From the NCBI GenBank assembly GCA_907165065.1, contig OU015541.1, forward strand, positions 4,340,001 to 4,404,000: DNA of 64,000 bases, given 5' to 3'. Of this stretch, positions 1-13,093 are shown one piece after another (the stretch's first letter is position 1; every line of letters starts with the position of its first letter). The position numbers and the translations under genes were made by a program. The notes below the pieces were generated by a model. The model worked only from the letters and a program-made list of their open reading frames with translations. It had not been told where the DNA came from and ran no database searches. The stretch is from Caprimulgus europaeus (Eukaryota; Chordata; Aves; Caprimulgiformes; Caprimulgidae).

Positions 1-8
1 GATATTCT

Positions 9-63
9 ATGTTAAATAGCAGACATATGTTAAACTGCATACCATATTAAACTGCAGGGGTAT
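9..63. repeat. three imperfect 18-19 bp tandem units
   Basis: Units at 9-26, 27-45 and 46-63 share the pattern AT(GT)TAAA-(C)TGCA/AGCA ending near CAT or TAT. The middle unit reads ATGTTAAACTGCATACCAT. A further diverged copy may lie to the left of the window. It is a short, degenerate minisatellite-like array. Confidence 0.55.
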
Positions 64-3000
64 AAGATGAACTGCTGGAACACTTTTTCCCCCCTATTAA
101 TTTAAACAACTTATTAACAAATCAAGCAATTTTATTTAAATTACGCGCCTAACCATGTAATTAGTTAAGTAAAACCACTTAAAGCACATTTTTATTGCCA
201 TTTTAAACTGATGTTGGAGCCATTATATGCTAAAGCAGAAAGAAAAGCAATTACTCTAACAATGATTTTTTTTTTTTAAAGGCTGGTACACAAGTTCTGT
301 GCAGCACAGACAAGGCTGTGGACTCTGTTTAATGATCACTTATTTCTTTGCTGTGTACAGACACAGCTCTGAATTTTGGATTAATTTCAATAAATATAAA
401 AATCTTTATTCTAACTGTTCCAAAGCACTTGTTATTTACATTTGGAAGTGGAGGATTACTCATGCATGGCTGCCTGTCAATTAATCCAATATCACCCTGT
501 GGATTTTCCCATTTGTAATTGGAAAATAGAGCTTTTCTGGTTCTCTGCAGAAACAGCAGCCATTTAACTACAGGTGGTACTTGCAGTGGCAATGCACGCG
601 TTTATCCAATGTTTATATATAAAATAAAAACCCTATTTCCTCCAGAGATAGTAAAAGCATTTTTGGAGGTTATTTTCCTGTCTCTAGTATTAAACTGAAC
701 TTTTATATATGACAGAACAGAAGTTAGAATAGCGGCAATGGGTGAAAGGAATTACCAATCTTAACAGCGACAGTGTAATTTCTCGAAATAGGGCAAAACA
801 CACTGGAGAATATTAAAAGAGGATTTCAGGATTACTTCGCAGTTTTATCAAGGATGTAATATTTTACTTTGTCATTTACATGCTCCTGTACTTATTCTCC
901 TAAAATCACTCAATTCATTCTTTCCGCTTGGAAAAAAATAAAATGTTTGGGAGCGCGCTTGAGACTGATCGCCAACCTGCGCCTGCTGTCGATAGCCCGT
1001 TACTCAAACATGGGATTTATTGTGACATTTGGGATTCCTGGCAGGTCACTGACCTCTCAGGGCTCTGGTCTGTGATTATTAGCTGCACAGACAGAAATCC
1101 AGGCTTTGCCTCTCCAGTTTCCATCCCAAAAGGTCCCCACAAGCAATGTCTCCTTCCCTCTCCCCATGTCTGGGGAGCAGAGTCACCCCGGGATGATAGA
1201 CAGCAGTAACTGTGAACACAGCCTGGGAAGAACCTGCCCAGCCACAATGTGTTCTTAAATACAGCTCACTTGCATACCACTGCATGTTAATAGCATTTTG
1301 GATTTCTCCCAGAGGAACAAATCCTGCCTCCAGAAATCAGATTGGAATTTTGGCCAAATCCAAGAGAAAGCCACATTTTGCCTTCCCAGTTCCAATAAGA
1401 GTACTACAGTGGGATTTCCTACTAAACTATTCTCAGTAGTGCATGTGAATTGCTGATGCCTCCTACTCGCTCCCCACAAGTACCAGAAGTAGAAGGAAAG
1501 TGACCCAGAAGAGCACTCGGCCGGGACGCCTCACGGGAGATGGTGACAGTGGGATCGGCTGACATTCACACAGCCAGGCTGCGTGAAATCAAATGGAAAA
1601 GCTGATGGATTACTTTGAACACTGGCTCCCAAAACTCCTCCATATTCAATGTAGGGGGAAAAAAAAGAAAAGAATAAAATAAAGATTAACCAAGCACATA
1701 TTCCCCACAGTGTCCCAGAAACTTGGTATTTTACCAAGTTCAAAATCCAGAAAGTTTTATCACACAGCACCTATTCATCAGCTATGAAGTGACACAAAGC
1801 TATCGATGTCCCCCTCCAGGTCCCCATGCTTACTCTCCCAAGTCTGCTGGATTCATAAGGTATTTATACACAGTTATTTACATCCCTTCTTTAGTTATTT
1901 CCTAGAAAAGATTCATACAAACATTTTAAGCACTGGACATCTCTACAGAGACTTTCAGTTTTACTGGATGCCGTTACACTGACTGGTTGCAGTGCTATAA
2001 TGGTACGAGCCATCGTCCCAGTCCCAAGGGTCTGTACTCACAAGGATGCTGTAGGGCAGCACTTGAACTCTCAGGGTGTCAAAAGGTCCAGAAAGGAGCC
2101 AACACTTCTCATTCATAGCAACTGAACCCAGTGCTCAAGTATCCTGGTATTCTGCATTCATTATGGGAGGCCAGAAAAGGAAAACAAGTGAATCCAGACT
2201 TGGGTGTTATCAGGAACCTTGGCAAAGCCCCATTTCCAAACTTTATGGAAAACACAACATCTCCAGCAGTGTCACACAACTGGAGAGCAATCATTGACCA
2301 ACAGCAGGTGGGGGGGATTTACTGTTAAAGCACACACCACAGTACATGTTGCATGCTCCAATAAGCCAAATACTATTTAATGTAAAAATTCATATGAAGG
2401 AAAAAATCTCAGAAAATGTGACTTAGAACTAGAAATTCCATTCCAATATGTAATTTGTGGGGAGATAAAACTACAGTTCAACTCTGCTGCAGGATAAATA
2501 GCTGTTTACTTTCATTCAAAGGCAGAACTCAGTGGAACAATCATCTCAACTATCACAATAGAACTAACATCACCTAATTATTCAACAAATGCAGAAGTGA
2601 AGCTTGCTGACCCAGTCAAACATCTATTTTTTCCTCCTTAATGCTCACTCTGTCCATATCTCTGCAACACACGGCAAGACACAAAGGTGGTACAGCAGCT
2701 GCCGCAACAGGGGCCATGGACTCATGTTTGCCAAACACATCCCAACCTGATTACATGCTTCAGCAGCTATCATGTTTTAAAATTCAATAGAAATTAATTC
2801 CTTAACAATGAGGGCAATTAAAAGGTCTGCATACTATGAATTAAGAATACCCACTGGCACACCAACATATTTTTTCCAGCAAGGCCACAAGAGTTGTAAA
2901 TAAACAAAGCCAAAACCCAATAATATTAAAAGACAGACATTAAACTTCCATGTTCTGATTATGAGGCCGTTAATATGGTTAATGAAACAGTTACTAGTTT

Positions 3001-3239
3001 AATACATTATTAACTCCAGCACAGTTTGTTGCACAGCAAGTCACATGTAGTAAGTAAATTTTGGCCTCTAATTAATGGACTTAACATGAAGTTAAAAAGA
3101 AAGCTTTCATCGTATTTGTGGTAAAACATCACTGTTAGAAGGTTAAAACAATCAATGCAATCAGCAGTTCCAGAGCTTATTTGTAGTCTTGTTTTCACCA
3201 TTCAATACTAGTTGCTTCAACCATGCTTGAAATCTGAGC
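64..3239. other. CDH4: unique intronic sequence, no gene seen
   Basis: Mostly AT-rich unique sequence. A small CpG cluster lies around 950-1005, just left of an IR-1 palindrome at 1043-1055. The short ORFs on both strands here look like chance. No interspersed repeat is recognised. Confidence 0.6.
1043..1055. promoter_or_regulatory. perfect IR-1 palindrome, nuclear receptor element-like
   Basis: The sequence AGGTCACTGACCT is two AGGTCA half-sites inverted around a single base. This spacing is the classical IR-1 element bound by FXR/RXR and some other receptors. It lies next to a local CpG cluster in otherwise CpG-poor intron. Function is inferred from the motif only; a 13-bp match can arise by chance. 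Confidence 0.3.
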
Positions 3240-3255
3240 AAAAAAAAAAAAAAAA
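3240..3255. repeat. poly(A) tract, 16 A
   Basis: A run of 16 A followed by GAAAA. No AATAAA lies just upstream, so it looks like a simple homopolymer rather than a retrocopy tail. Confidence 0.85.
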
Positions 3256-5217
3256 GAAAAATGGTCATCAAAAAAATATGCTGATGACTCAGTGGACCAG
3301 CTGTACTACCTGTGAAGCAGGAATTTTCTGAGAGCAAAGTCAGGTAAAGAGGGGTTGTTAGAAATAACTGAGAAATAGGGTGATGATCCTCACTGGCTTC
3401 CTACTCGTCATACAAAGTAAGCAGAAATGCCACACACTGTTTTGCCCACTACACTCAAAATGCCAGCACACATCACGATGTAATCCCAACATTCATGGGA
3501 GATGGGAGGATTTATTGCCCTGCTGTGCTAAAAGCAGAGAAAGCTAAAAGGAGAGACAGGAGAGAGAAAAAAATAATAATTGACATGGCCTGTGCAAACT
3601 CAGGAAGGAAATCCATGAGGAAAGCCCATGGAGATGCTTTTTTTATGCACAGAAATGCTGCAAGCAGCCATGGAGAGGGGGCTTCCCACTCTCTTGGCAC
3701 TGCAAGCAGCTGTGGAAAGGGGGCTTCCCACTCCCTTGGCACTCAAACTTGACTACAACCCCCAAAACACACGTCTGCAGTTCCCCACTCCTCACAGAAA
3801 TAGCATGAAAAGCCTTCCCTTTAGCTAACTTTGATCAAAATTAAACAGTTACCTTTGCAGACCTAAGCAGCCAAATTAACTCAAAGGGTGAAAGAAAGGA
3901 AAGACCAATTTTGTTGGAAGGGGGTTGGCTTACCCAGTCATCTAGCAGAGCTCCTGGGTGGCTGCCAGCACCAACTTCTGGTAAAACATTTTGGCCCATA
4001 TAAATTCCTACAATGTGGGCTTTTTTTTTTTTTTTCTTTTTGGTGCCAGAAATCCCTTGTGCCCAAATCACACACATAAGTGAAAGTCTTACTCCAAAGC
4101 AGCAGTGCCTCTGCTATTGTAACTATTCCAGCTAACGTACAGGTAATCAAGATACCTTTATTTAAATACAGAACACAGCGATCTCAAAGGCAATTTATTT
4201 TCCCTTTCCCTCCCACTCCAAACTCCTCAGCATTCACTCTGAACATCTTTTGGTTTTGACATATCTTCTCAGTAGCTGCCTCAGATCCCTGAAGAAAGCT
4301 CCCACCACAATACAACCAAAATAAAGGAAGTATGACAAAGTGCCCTTCCTTATCCCAACAGCTGGCTTTAACTAATTTTCAGGTATTGAACAAGCTAGCA
4401 CAGGTGTGGAACGTTTGTGGGAAACTTGGTAGCATGCAGATAAATGAAAATACCAGCTTCCTGCAGCTAACAATCATGCAGAATAGAGTATGTGCCGGCT
4501 GCCACAACTACCGTCAAAACAGAACCGGCGGGGTGTCATCAGAATTCAGGTGGAATACACACAGTGGCTTCCCTTTCCATCAGCATTTTATTAAGCAGTT
4601 TTCAAGATAGCTAAGCTGCAGCTTTACCAGCCCACAGACTGTATTGTCTTTGGCCACACATTCTATCATTAAATCAAAAGCAATTGTATGTCACATGCAA
4701 GTTATTATTTGAGGTGAAATAATCATATTTTGTTTGTTTGTTTTTTCAAGAATAGAATAAGCAAATCACATTGCCTTGGCTGAGCTCAGGCAGATTAGTG
4801 GCATGGCTTGTCATATTTGACCCACAGTCCTGATGCCACCACAGCTCAACTCTTCCTTTATCTTTTAGCGGAGCTAAACCACAAGTCAATAATGGTATTA
4901 CAGAAGAGGAAGAAAACTCCAGTGGTCACAAGTGAGAAATTCTCAAAGATTACTCTGGGAAGCTTCATGAAATACAGGGCTTAAAATTCATAAACATTTT
5001 TGTAAGTAGTTCTTCAAGTTATTTAAGAAATCAGACCTCTGACACTGACATGTGACCTTTGTCCTGCAAAGTATCATAAACTCTGAACATGTGAAGATTT
5101 AAATTGTAGTCTAGCTAGGAAAAAACATTAGTTACTCAATGCAAAATGGAGTCTAGCAATTTCTGTGCTTAATTTGGAAAACACAATACAATGGTCCACA
5201 GAACTGTCTGGGATGTA
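3256..5217. other. CDH4: unique intronic sequence, no gene seen
   Basis: Holds the 42-bp duplication at 3659-3742 and a run of 15 T at 4021-4035. The rest is unique AT-rich DNA without recognisable repeats or exons. Confidence 0.55.
3659..3742. repeat. 42-bp tandem duplication
   Basis: Two adjacent 42-base units (3659-3700 and 3701-3742), each starting TGCAAGCAGC and ending CTTGGCAC. I count four differences, all transitions (38/42 identical). Because 42 is a multiple of three, an 85-codon plus-strand frame crossing it encodes a 14-residue peptide repeat (ASSHGEGASHSLGT-like). I take this to be a by-product of the duplication, not evidence of a gene. Confidence 0.85.
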
Positions 5218-5480
5218 TAATATCTAATCTAAACCTACCCTCTTCCAGTTTAAAGCCATTACTCCTTGTTCTGTCACTCCCTGCCCTTGTAAAAAGTCCC
5301 TCCCCAGCTTTCTTGTAGCCCCTTCAGGTATTGGAAGGCCACTATGAGATCTCCCCAGAGCCTTCTCTTCTCCAAGCTGAACATCCCCATTTCTCTGTCT
5401 GTCTTCACAGCAGAGGTGCTCCACCCCTCAAATCATCCTTGTGGCCTCCTCTGGACTCATTCTAACAGGTCCATATCTTT
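5218..5480 (-). mobile_element. CR1 LINE fragment (internal part of the 3' end)
   Basis: The plus strand reads as the reverse complement of a CR1 3' region. Landmarks include ATCTAATCTAAACCTACCC, TTTAAAGCCATTACTCCTTG, CTTGTAAAAAGTCCCTC, AGAGCCTTCTCTTCTCCA and AACAGGTCCATATCTTT. The terminal roughly 200 bp, with the octamer repeats, is missing at the left. The element is 5' truncated near 5480, as is usual for CR1. Orientation is the same as CDH4 transcription. Confidence 0.92.
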
Positions 5481-8400
5481 AATTACTACCTAAGTTTCTG
5501 CTATGGGCCTCATTTTACACTTCATTCAAATAAAGCCTTCAGCACACTGCACAAAAGCTCCTTTTTCCGAAATGGGAAACCTAAAACGGAAAGAGCTACG
5601 TCTGTACTAGGAGATTATTGAGGAAACATTTGTCTTTAAAGCACCTTAATTCCCAGTTCGCTGCTGTACTGTAACACCAGGCTCATTGCTCTCTCTCTGC
5701 CTACAGCGCAATAGGTTTTGTGAGTACCAAAGGGACTGAAGTAAATTCTTTGTTGTGTCTACACAAAGTAGTAAATGAAGCATGCAGCTCAAACCTCTCC
5801 TGCAGTGGCCAGATCCTTAGTGCTTTTCCTTTTGGAATGGGAGATTTAATGTTATTTTCTTTCCCATATGTTTCATCTTTCAGTTTTAGCATAAAAAGGA
5901 AAAGAAAAAAAAAATCTAAAGGCTTCATTTCACACTAACTGCTCCCTTCAGATTCCCAGGCATGTCTTGATGAAAGCTCAGTTGAGATGGAGCAAAATCA
6001 AAAGAGGAAGAAGTTTCACCCCGTGAGATGATACTTAAAAGGGGGGAAAAAAGGCCTCGAAAAAAAAAAGTTCTTTATTGAGCAATTAGCCATAATCTCA
6101 GATAAGACAACAGATCAAACAAGTCCTCTTTAAAGAGTTGCTGTTGGGTAGAAAGGGAAACTTTACAAATAATGCTGAAAAAAAATAAAAAGCAGAAAAA
6201 AATTAAAAACAGAAATGCTAGCAAACTTTTCCATCAAAATTAAAACAAATCATGCAGTTGTGTCTCTGCTCCATTTTCAGAATGTGAAATGGGTCTGGGA
6301 GAACTCTAGAAGGAAAAAAAAGCTTCTTCCCCAAAGGCAGAGCACAAAGAGGTTTCTATTTAACAAGGATTTCTAGGTACTTGTTGTGGGACTGCTTGTC
6401 CCAGCTGGACCTCAAGAGCTGGGGCGAGGGGACACACAGCCAGGGGAGTCCAGGGACCCAGGAACAGGTCCCAGTGTGCTACTCCTCAGCTTTCTTTCAC
6501 AGCAGGTTTCTTTGCCCTCTTCCTCTGCTGACTGTTATCACCAGGTTGAAACAAGAAAGACTTAAAATAATAAATCATTTGTAATTCTACATTTTCCCCA
6601 TCATCACAGCTCTGCAGGGACAATAATTTGGAATAAACTTTTGTGTACCTGCAATCCCTACTGCTTTAAGGCCTGAGGCCACCTTACAAGTCTAATTTCC
6701 ACAGGTGTCATCTATGAATTAAGATGGTGGTGGGCTCCCATGGACATCTGTGTCTATCAATTCTAAATGAACTCTGGAAAAGCAGCTGGGTAATCTGGTG
6801 TCTAAGCTTGTTGGCCTGAATAAAGACTTAAGAAAAAACACATCCTAAACTTGCCACCCTCACTTTAGCCACAGCCTTCCTTGTACACATCCATACTACA
6901 TCTGAGTAACTTCCCAATCCCAAAATAGTCGTACTGGATTCATGAACTCAGACTTACCAACTTGCCAGATGCTTTACCTCCGATGACAAGTTTTGTTTTA
7001 TATACGTGATGAAGACTCAAATAAAAAAAAAAAACTATAAATATTTTAATGAGACACTTTTTGTCACATTGTGAAAACCTAATTAAAGGGCTCATTACAT
7101 GTGAGAGTAAGCACTGTCTAAACAAAGCTGGTGTCATCTTGCCCTGTGCTTGTTAGGAACTCAAGCTAGAGAGCCCATCCCTACTGCCAGCCCGCACATG
7201 GCTCGCTGTCCTCTCGCAAAGGCTGAGCTGGAAGTGTCTCTGACAGGTCCGTGACAGCTATTCTCTGACAGTGATTTTACTCAGACTGCTGGATTTAGGG
7301 CAGCACAGTCTCCACAGTCGGTGCCAAACCAGACGCAGGCTCCACACACAGCAGAAGGGCTTTGCAATCAAGCAAAAATCAGCTCAGTGCTGCCTTTACC
7401 CCCGACCAACCTATCTGTGCTTTCGAGCCAGTTTAATTGCAGGCTGTTCCAACTCTTTGTAGTCTTTCACACTGTCATTTTATTTGCATTACTCTCAGAC
7501 TTCTAAAGAAATTTCAGACAAAGAAATAAACATATACTCACTTAGTAAGTAGTTTGTTTCTTCTTAAAATAAATGTTTCTAAAGGGGTACTCTCCCTGAG
7601 TGATGAAAACAAGACATGAAACAAATCTGCAACTGTAATTTTTTGTTTGAATGTTTATTTAATAATAGATCTTTAAAACCTAGCTTCAAAAAGACTACAA
7701 GTAGAACTATTATGTTTGAGTTTAATTGCATGCCTGACCTCATTTATAAATGTTTTGCCCCTTTCATGCAGGGTACTATTTGTTTCCAGAGGTGATGGGA
7801 GTTTAAGGCCAGGAGTCACTGCCTGACCCTCTGTGCATCTCTTCAGATTCATTTACCAGCCGTTACATTCCAGCGTGCCCTTCTCTCATACAAAAATGTG
7901 GTGATACTGAGCAAGCAGTGACCCAGGCCACAGATCAATCCATGGTCTCAAGAATCAAACCAGAAAAGGTGAATATTGGAACATTTTTCCTTCAACTAGA
8001 TCTTTACACTTATTTTATACTTTGTAGATTTACTACACAACTCGTTTCAGCTGTTATTTAAATGTTTCTACCTCTAGAATATTTTCATCAACACTGCTTG
8101 TCCTTCAGAACAAATTAATTATCCAAAAGTTAAAAACAGGGAACACAATGCAAGCTATCAAACAAGAACTCTTCTATCCATACTATTAAATGGAATTAGG
8201 AATCCTAGCTCTGCCACCTTAATCTAAATCCTGAAGTACTCAAAAATGAGGAGCTAGACCTTGGACTGATGGGACCAAAGAAGCCTTTGTCATTCATTAA
8301 TGACATAGCACATCTTGATAGATGCAAGATGGGATTGTGCCAGTGACAATGTATGAGGTCTAAAACAGAAAGTCACATCCACAGAGAAATTGGGATAAAA

Positions 8401-10903
8401 TGAACTTCGCACTCTGGGAATACATCTTGACATTTTTGTAAGGTTTGATCTTGCAAGAGGCGTTACTCAAAGAGGTGATGCTAGCCAGGACACAAGATCA
8501 CTTTCTGCGTCTTGTGTTTTTTAATGAACTACGTCAAACTTGGAGCTTATGTTTTCTAAGCTAAAAGGATTCACAGCAAAAAGGATTTGGCCAGTTAGAG
8601 ACAAATATCTTTGGTGCCTCAGAATATCTTATACATACATTAACTGGCACACAACATATTTCTGTTCCTACTGATGTACCTGGGAGACATCAGGCAGTGT
8701 TTGTTTACAACAGTATTTTACATTGTTTACAATCAAAACAAATTCATTTACATGTAAAGCTGTATCACACTGCTATTTGCCATCTCTTCTCAGATAGGAT
8801 ACAAATACCTAAAAGGCAAAACACTCTTTAAGGGAGCTGACAGCGTATGGATCTACCGAAAGCACAAAGGAATTGGCATGTGAATGAAAAGCAACTGATT
8901 CAAATTCAGCCCAGAACAGAGGCTGGGTAGGAAAAGAGAGCTACTATGGAAAATAAGTTTTTCCTGAAAATCATGGAAATAATTAATATGATCAGAATGG
9001 GTTTTTACCCCACATTTTGGGGGTTGATGCCATTAAGCTCAATAAAGTTTATTTTATCTCCCAAAGTCCAATTTCCATAAATCAAAATATTTTACACAAA
9101 CAGATTTCAGCTAGTACTTTGTTAATGGAAAACTACATATGGAAAAAACACTATATTTATCTATTTCCCTTTATTTTTAATAACAATTCCCTTTTGATTT
9201 GAGCATTTATTTTCTGTCAATTTTCTTTTCTTGAAAGTGCTTATTTTCCAGAAGAAGGTTAAGAAAAAGAGAAGAAATGGTTCCACTCTAAAGTATTTGT
9301 GGGAATACAACTGAATATTTCAATCAGTGATAGACACAGGCATTACTGTAACACATTTATGCATTAAATACAGTTATTAAACTTTCTACAGGAATAAACG
9401 GGTGACATTCCCTGATGTGCAACAGAGGTAGTTAAAAAAAAAGAAATCTAGTTGACCCTTTTGACCCTAATATCTATGAATCCATCAACTTTATTTCACA
9501 TTCACTTGACTCACTAGCTTCACCTATGTTTATAGGATAAGTAGCAAACTCTATGCAGCAAGGTCTTCATCACTTCAAGGTTAGACAACTCTCAATCAAT
9601 CAGTGTACCTCCAACTGGTTATGGTTCAGCCAGAACAGCTGATGCTAGCACTCGTCACACTCAGTATCGACAACAGAAATTAAATCCCTACTCAAAACTC
9701 TCTATTTGCTTTCCTATGAACAGAGCTTACAGCTCTAATGTAAAAGATTCTTCACTGGTCCAAGAACAAATAAATTCTCCATCCTGTCTGTGTACCAAAA
9801 GGACCAGAGTTGAATAACTCCCGGTCTGTCTGGATGATGTACAGGGAGACATTTTTGGTCCCAGGATCCAGAACATCTTCCAAGAGACTGGATCAAATCC
9901 AAGCTGAGTAGGGCTCACACCCTAATGAAGTCACAAATGTTTTAAAGATGGTCCCAAAATTAATGATCTTGGAAATTTACAGCATAAAAGCCACACTTGC
10001 TTTTCTACTCTTACCTTATGCAACATTTAGATACCAACATGCCATACAAACTCAGGTAATTGCTATTCACTAGGAATCAGGAGAGAGCTCAACTGCACCA
10101 TCCAGCTGTGCACATCCTACCCTAAACACTGCAGTATGTTTTGGACTTTTGTTGGCTTGCACACTTAGCATCCAAGCTATGCATTGCTTCCAAGTGATGC
10201 ACTAATAACATTATTGCTCTTTAATGGCATTTTTGATTATATAATTATGCCAGAAGCCACAAACATGGAAGATATATGTGCACTGGCATTTAATTGCTTT
10301 ATCATCATGACTATAATCAGAAACGAGGACCTTCAAGAACTGAGCCAACTGAGTCTTTTACTCATTCAGTTCTACCTGTCACTATAACAAACACTCCTTG
10401 GAAATCTCCCACGTGCTCTGCTGTATTTTAAAGTATTACATATCAAAGAGTCTCATTTATGTATTTTGAGTGGGTGGTTGCTTCTGTACAAACCTGTTGC
10501 CATTTCTCAGGATGAAGTCCACTGTGCAATGGGATGATGAATGCAAGTGTAGGTATTCCCACGCAAAGGCACACACTTTGAGGCAAGCTGGCCTTCCCAT
10601 ACTCGGGGTGCCGGTGTAATTGAGTTACCTGTGCTATAGCATGAGCTTGTGCACCTTCCCAGCTGCAGATAAGCTTGCCCAAGTAAGCTTCCCACCCAGC
10701 CAGGTCTCATCCAGTCACTCATGCCCAGCTAGGCAGGTGGCTCCCCATCTTCTCCTGATGCTTGAACAGTGTCCCAGTCCCACTGTGAGCATGTGCATGA
10801 GAAGCAAGTCCATGCAAGTTGGTGACACAGAGCCAGAGGATATTACTATCCCTGTAAAAATCTTCCATGCAGAACCCCCAAAAGACCAGACACAATATTA
10901 AGA
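5481..10903. other. CDH4: unique intronic sequence, no gene seen
   Basis: AT-rich unique DNA. An A-rich patch covers about 6040-6235. All ORFs are short and on shadow frames. No recognisable repeat, exon or RNA gene was found. Confidence 0.5.
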
Positions 10904-10921
10904 TTTTTTTTTTTTTTTTTT
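10904..10921. repeat. poly(T) tract, 18 T
   Basis: A run of 18 T (poly(A) on the minus strand). No polyadenylation signal is visible next to it on the minus strand. Confidence 0.85.
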
Positions 10922-12984
10922 AAAGGGCAGTGGTATTTCCACAGCAAAAACAAAGCCCATCAGAAAAACCTTCACAATAATGCACTGCAACAGACAGGAT
11001 TATTTTTAAATTAAGTATGGCTTACTTAAAGAGTAGAAAAACCATTTAAGTTCAAAATCCAGAATTTTAAAGAGCTCAGTCCTTGGAATTGAATCCTGTT
11101 TTATGGAGTTGTAATTGAATATCAACTTTTGCTAGATTAAAAAAATGGGAGAACTCTTTTCAAGGCTATTTGAAGGTAAGAATTATTTTGCATGAAAGCA
11201 ACAATTAATTAGCACTCAGCAAGGTTCCCTCTACTGTATGCTGTGAAATAAAAAAGCAGGTCACTTCTGCAGCCCCTCACACCTGTTACAGGTCACAGAT
11301 CCTTACCTGAACACAGTATCTTATTTGCTGTTTCAGCACCTCAAGGTTAAAGCCTATTTTCCTTCCAAAAATAATAGCAAGTAAATTTTGCTTTTTGAGT
11401 GTGACCATACCAAAGGGATGGAATCAGAGACTTCTGTTAAAGAAGAAAAACTCAATCATTGATACAAAATTAATACATTCTTAAAAACTATTTGTTCTAA
11501 GTTACACAACTACAGTCCAGACCCCAAGGCTGGTGCAAGTCAGCACAGCTTTCTTTAGGCTGCAGACAGACAGAGCCTGCTTGTTCCCCTTCGTATCCTT
11601 TTTCTTAGAAGGACACTTTTAACAGAAGGGCCACCACATTCCCCCTCTGTTCTGCTCTTGCTTAAAGATGAATTTTTCTCTGTCTTTACTGCCTGAAACA
11701 GGGGACAATCTCCATTTGATTAGTTAAGATGGCTGGCTGGCAGATTTAAATTATTTGTATATCAGTATTGATGCTGCTCCACATTTAGTGTAAATGTAAT
11801 TATCATTAGGGCACTCAGAGCTATCAAATGAGAGTACTTTGAGGAATGTCACTGCTTAAGTAGAAATAAATGCATGCGTGCACACACACAGGTAGACTCA
11901 AAGTAAATTCTTGGTCTCTTTCCCTTCACTCTTCCCCATCAAATTTCTCCTCTATGTATCTCTGCTCTCATCTTCTCACGCTCTTACAGCGAGCACTAGC
12001 TGGGAAAAGCAATAAAATCCATATAACACAAGCTTAAAATTTCACCCACTGCCCTCCCTGGAGCTGTGATAGCTCTCATGGAGGTTAATGGTGTGCTCTG
12101 CTCAAGTGTCATGAAAGGCTCCAGTCCTATTCTCATCGACATCCAAGAACCTTGGCTTTGTACCTGGAAAGGAACTCAGTTTAGTTCATCTCCCCAAGCC
12201 CACACTCTCAATGCAAATACTACATTGCACAGGTCTTGCAAGGCTGCTGGGTTTAAAGGTATGGAAGGGTCTTCATAGGACAAAGACATTTCCAGGAAGA
12301 AAGCAGGAAAGACAAAAGAGAAAGTGAATTTTTTTGATGCTGCCCTACAGGGAAAATTTAGCAACAGGGCTGCTCAACAGTCATACCTCTGGCTCAGTCA
12401 GTACCAAGATGAAGATCCACTGGCTAGGACATCAGACTACAATATGCAAAAAACTAAAAGCACAGAATGTTGGGCTACCAGACATTTCCAATATGACTCC
12501 GTGCAAGTCTTACTTGAGACTCATCTCACTTAACCAGAGCTTAGAAGGTGCAGTTTAAATCAGTCTCCATTAGCAACAGGGAAAAACATTCAAAAGAAGC
12601 ATTTAGACCTCCCTGCTTGGAGAGGACAAACAACATTCAGGACATCACTCTCTATCCCTGTTGACTAAAGGGGGAGCTCATAAAACTAGCACTGGCTACA
12701 TACCTAACTTCTCATGACTAATGCCAGAGGAGATAAATCACTCATCCAGGAAAACAAGGCTAAGAGCAGTGCCTGCTACCCAACAGTGCTGGGATGCCAA
12801 GCAACCAGAGATGGATGGTCTGCAGACAGATAACTGAAAGAGGTTAGTGGGACAAGTCTCCATGGAGCACACACGTACTGCTAAGCTATCTTCTGGAGAC
12901 GCAATTTCTTCCAAAGAAACTGATCACCTAAAGACTGAAACGAGATCCCCCAAGCCAGATTCTTCCTACTTGACTAACTTGGGT

Positions 12985-12986
<2 letters not shown>
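10922..12986. other. CDH4: unique intronic sequence, no gene seen
   Basis: Unique sequence. A short (CA)n run with GCATGCGTGC lies near 11873-11892. The stretch 11700-11870 is AT-rich with homeodomain-like TAATTA/ATTAGT cores. No recognised gene or repeat. Confidence 0.5.

Positions 12987-13019
<33 letters not shown>
12987..13019. repeat. homopolymer run of 33 G
   Basis: Thirty-three consecutive G on the plus strand after GGGTGA, ending at AAACAAACCCC. The CDH4 pre-mRNA would carry C33 here. Such a tract can form G-quadruplex DNA on the plus (template) strand and an i-motif on the other strand. The 96-codon frame through it (12847-13137) encodes a poly-glycine run and is not taken as a gene. 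Run length is also a known sequencing weak point. Confidence 0.9.
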
Positions 13020-13020
<1 letters not shown>

Positions 13021-13093
13021 AACAAACCCCAAACAAAAAAACCACATAAACCACTCAACACAACAAACCAACCACCACCAACAAAACAGAGTA
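13020..13093. repeat. A/C-rich low-complexity tract
   Basis: Nearly free of G, made of AAC, ACC and CAA repeats, directly adjoining the G33 run. In the minus-strand transcript it would be a GU-rich stretch lying just before C33. Confidence 0.75.

Noticed and set aside
3495-3752. ORF with a 14-residue peptide repeat
   Set aside because: It is explained by the 42-bp tandem duplication being a multiple of three. No other coding support.
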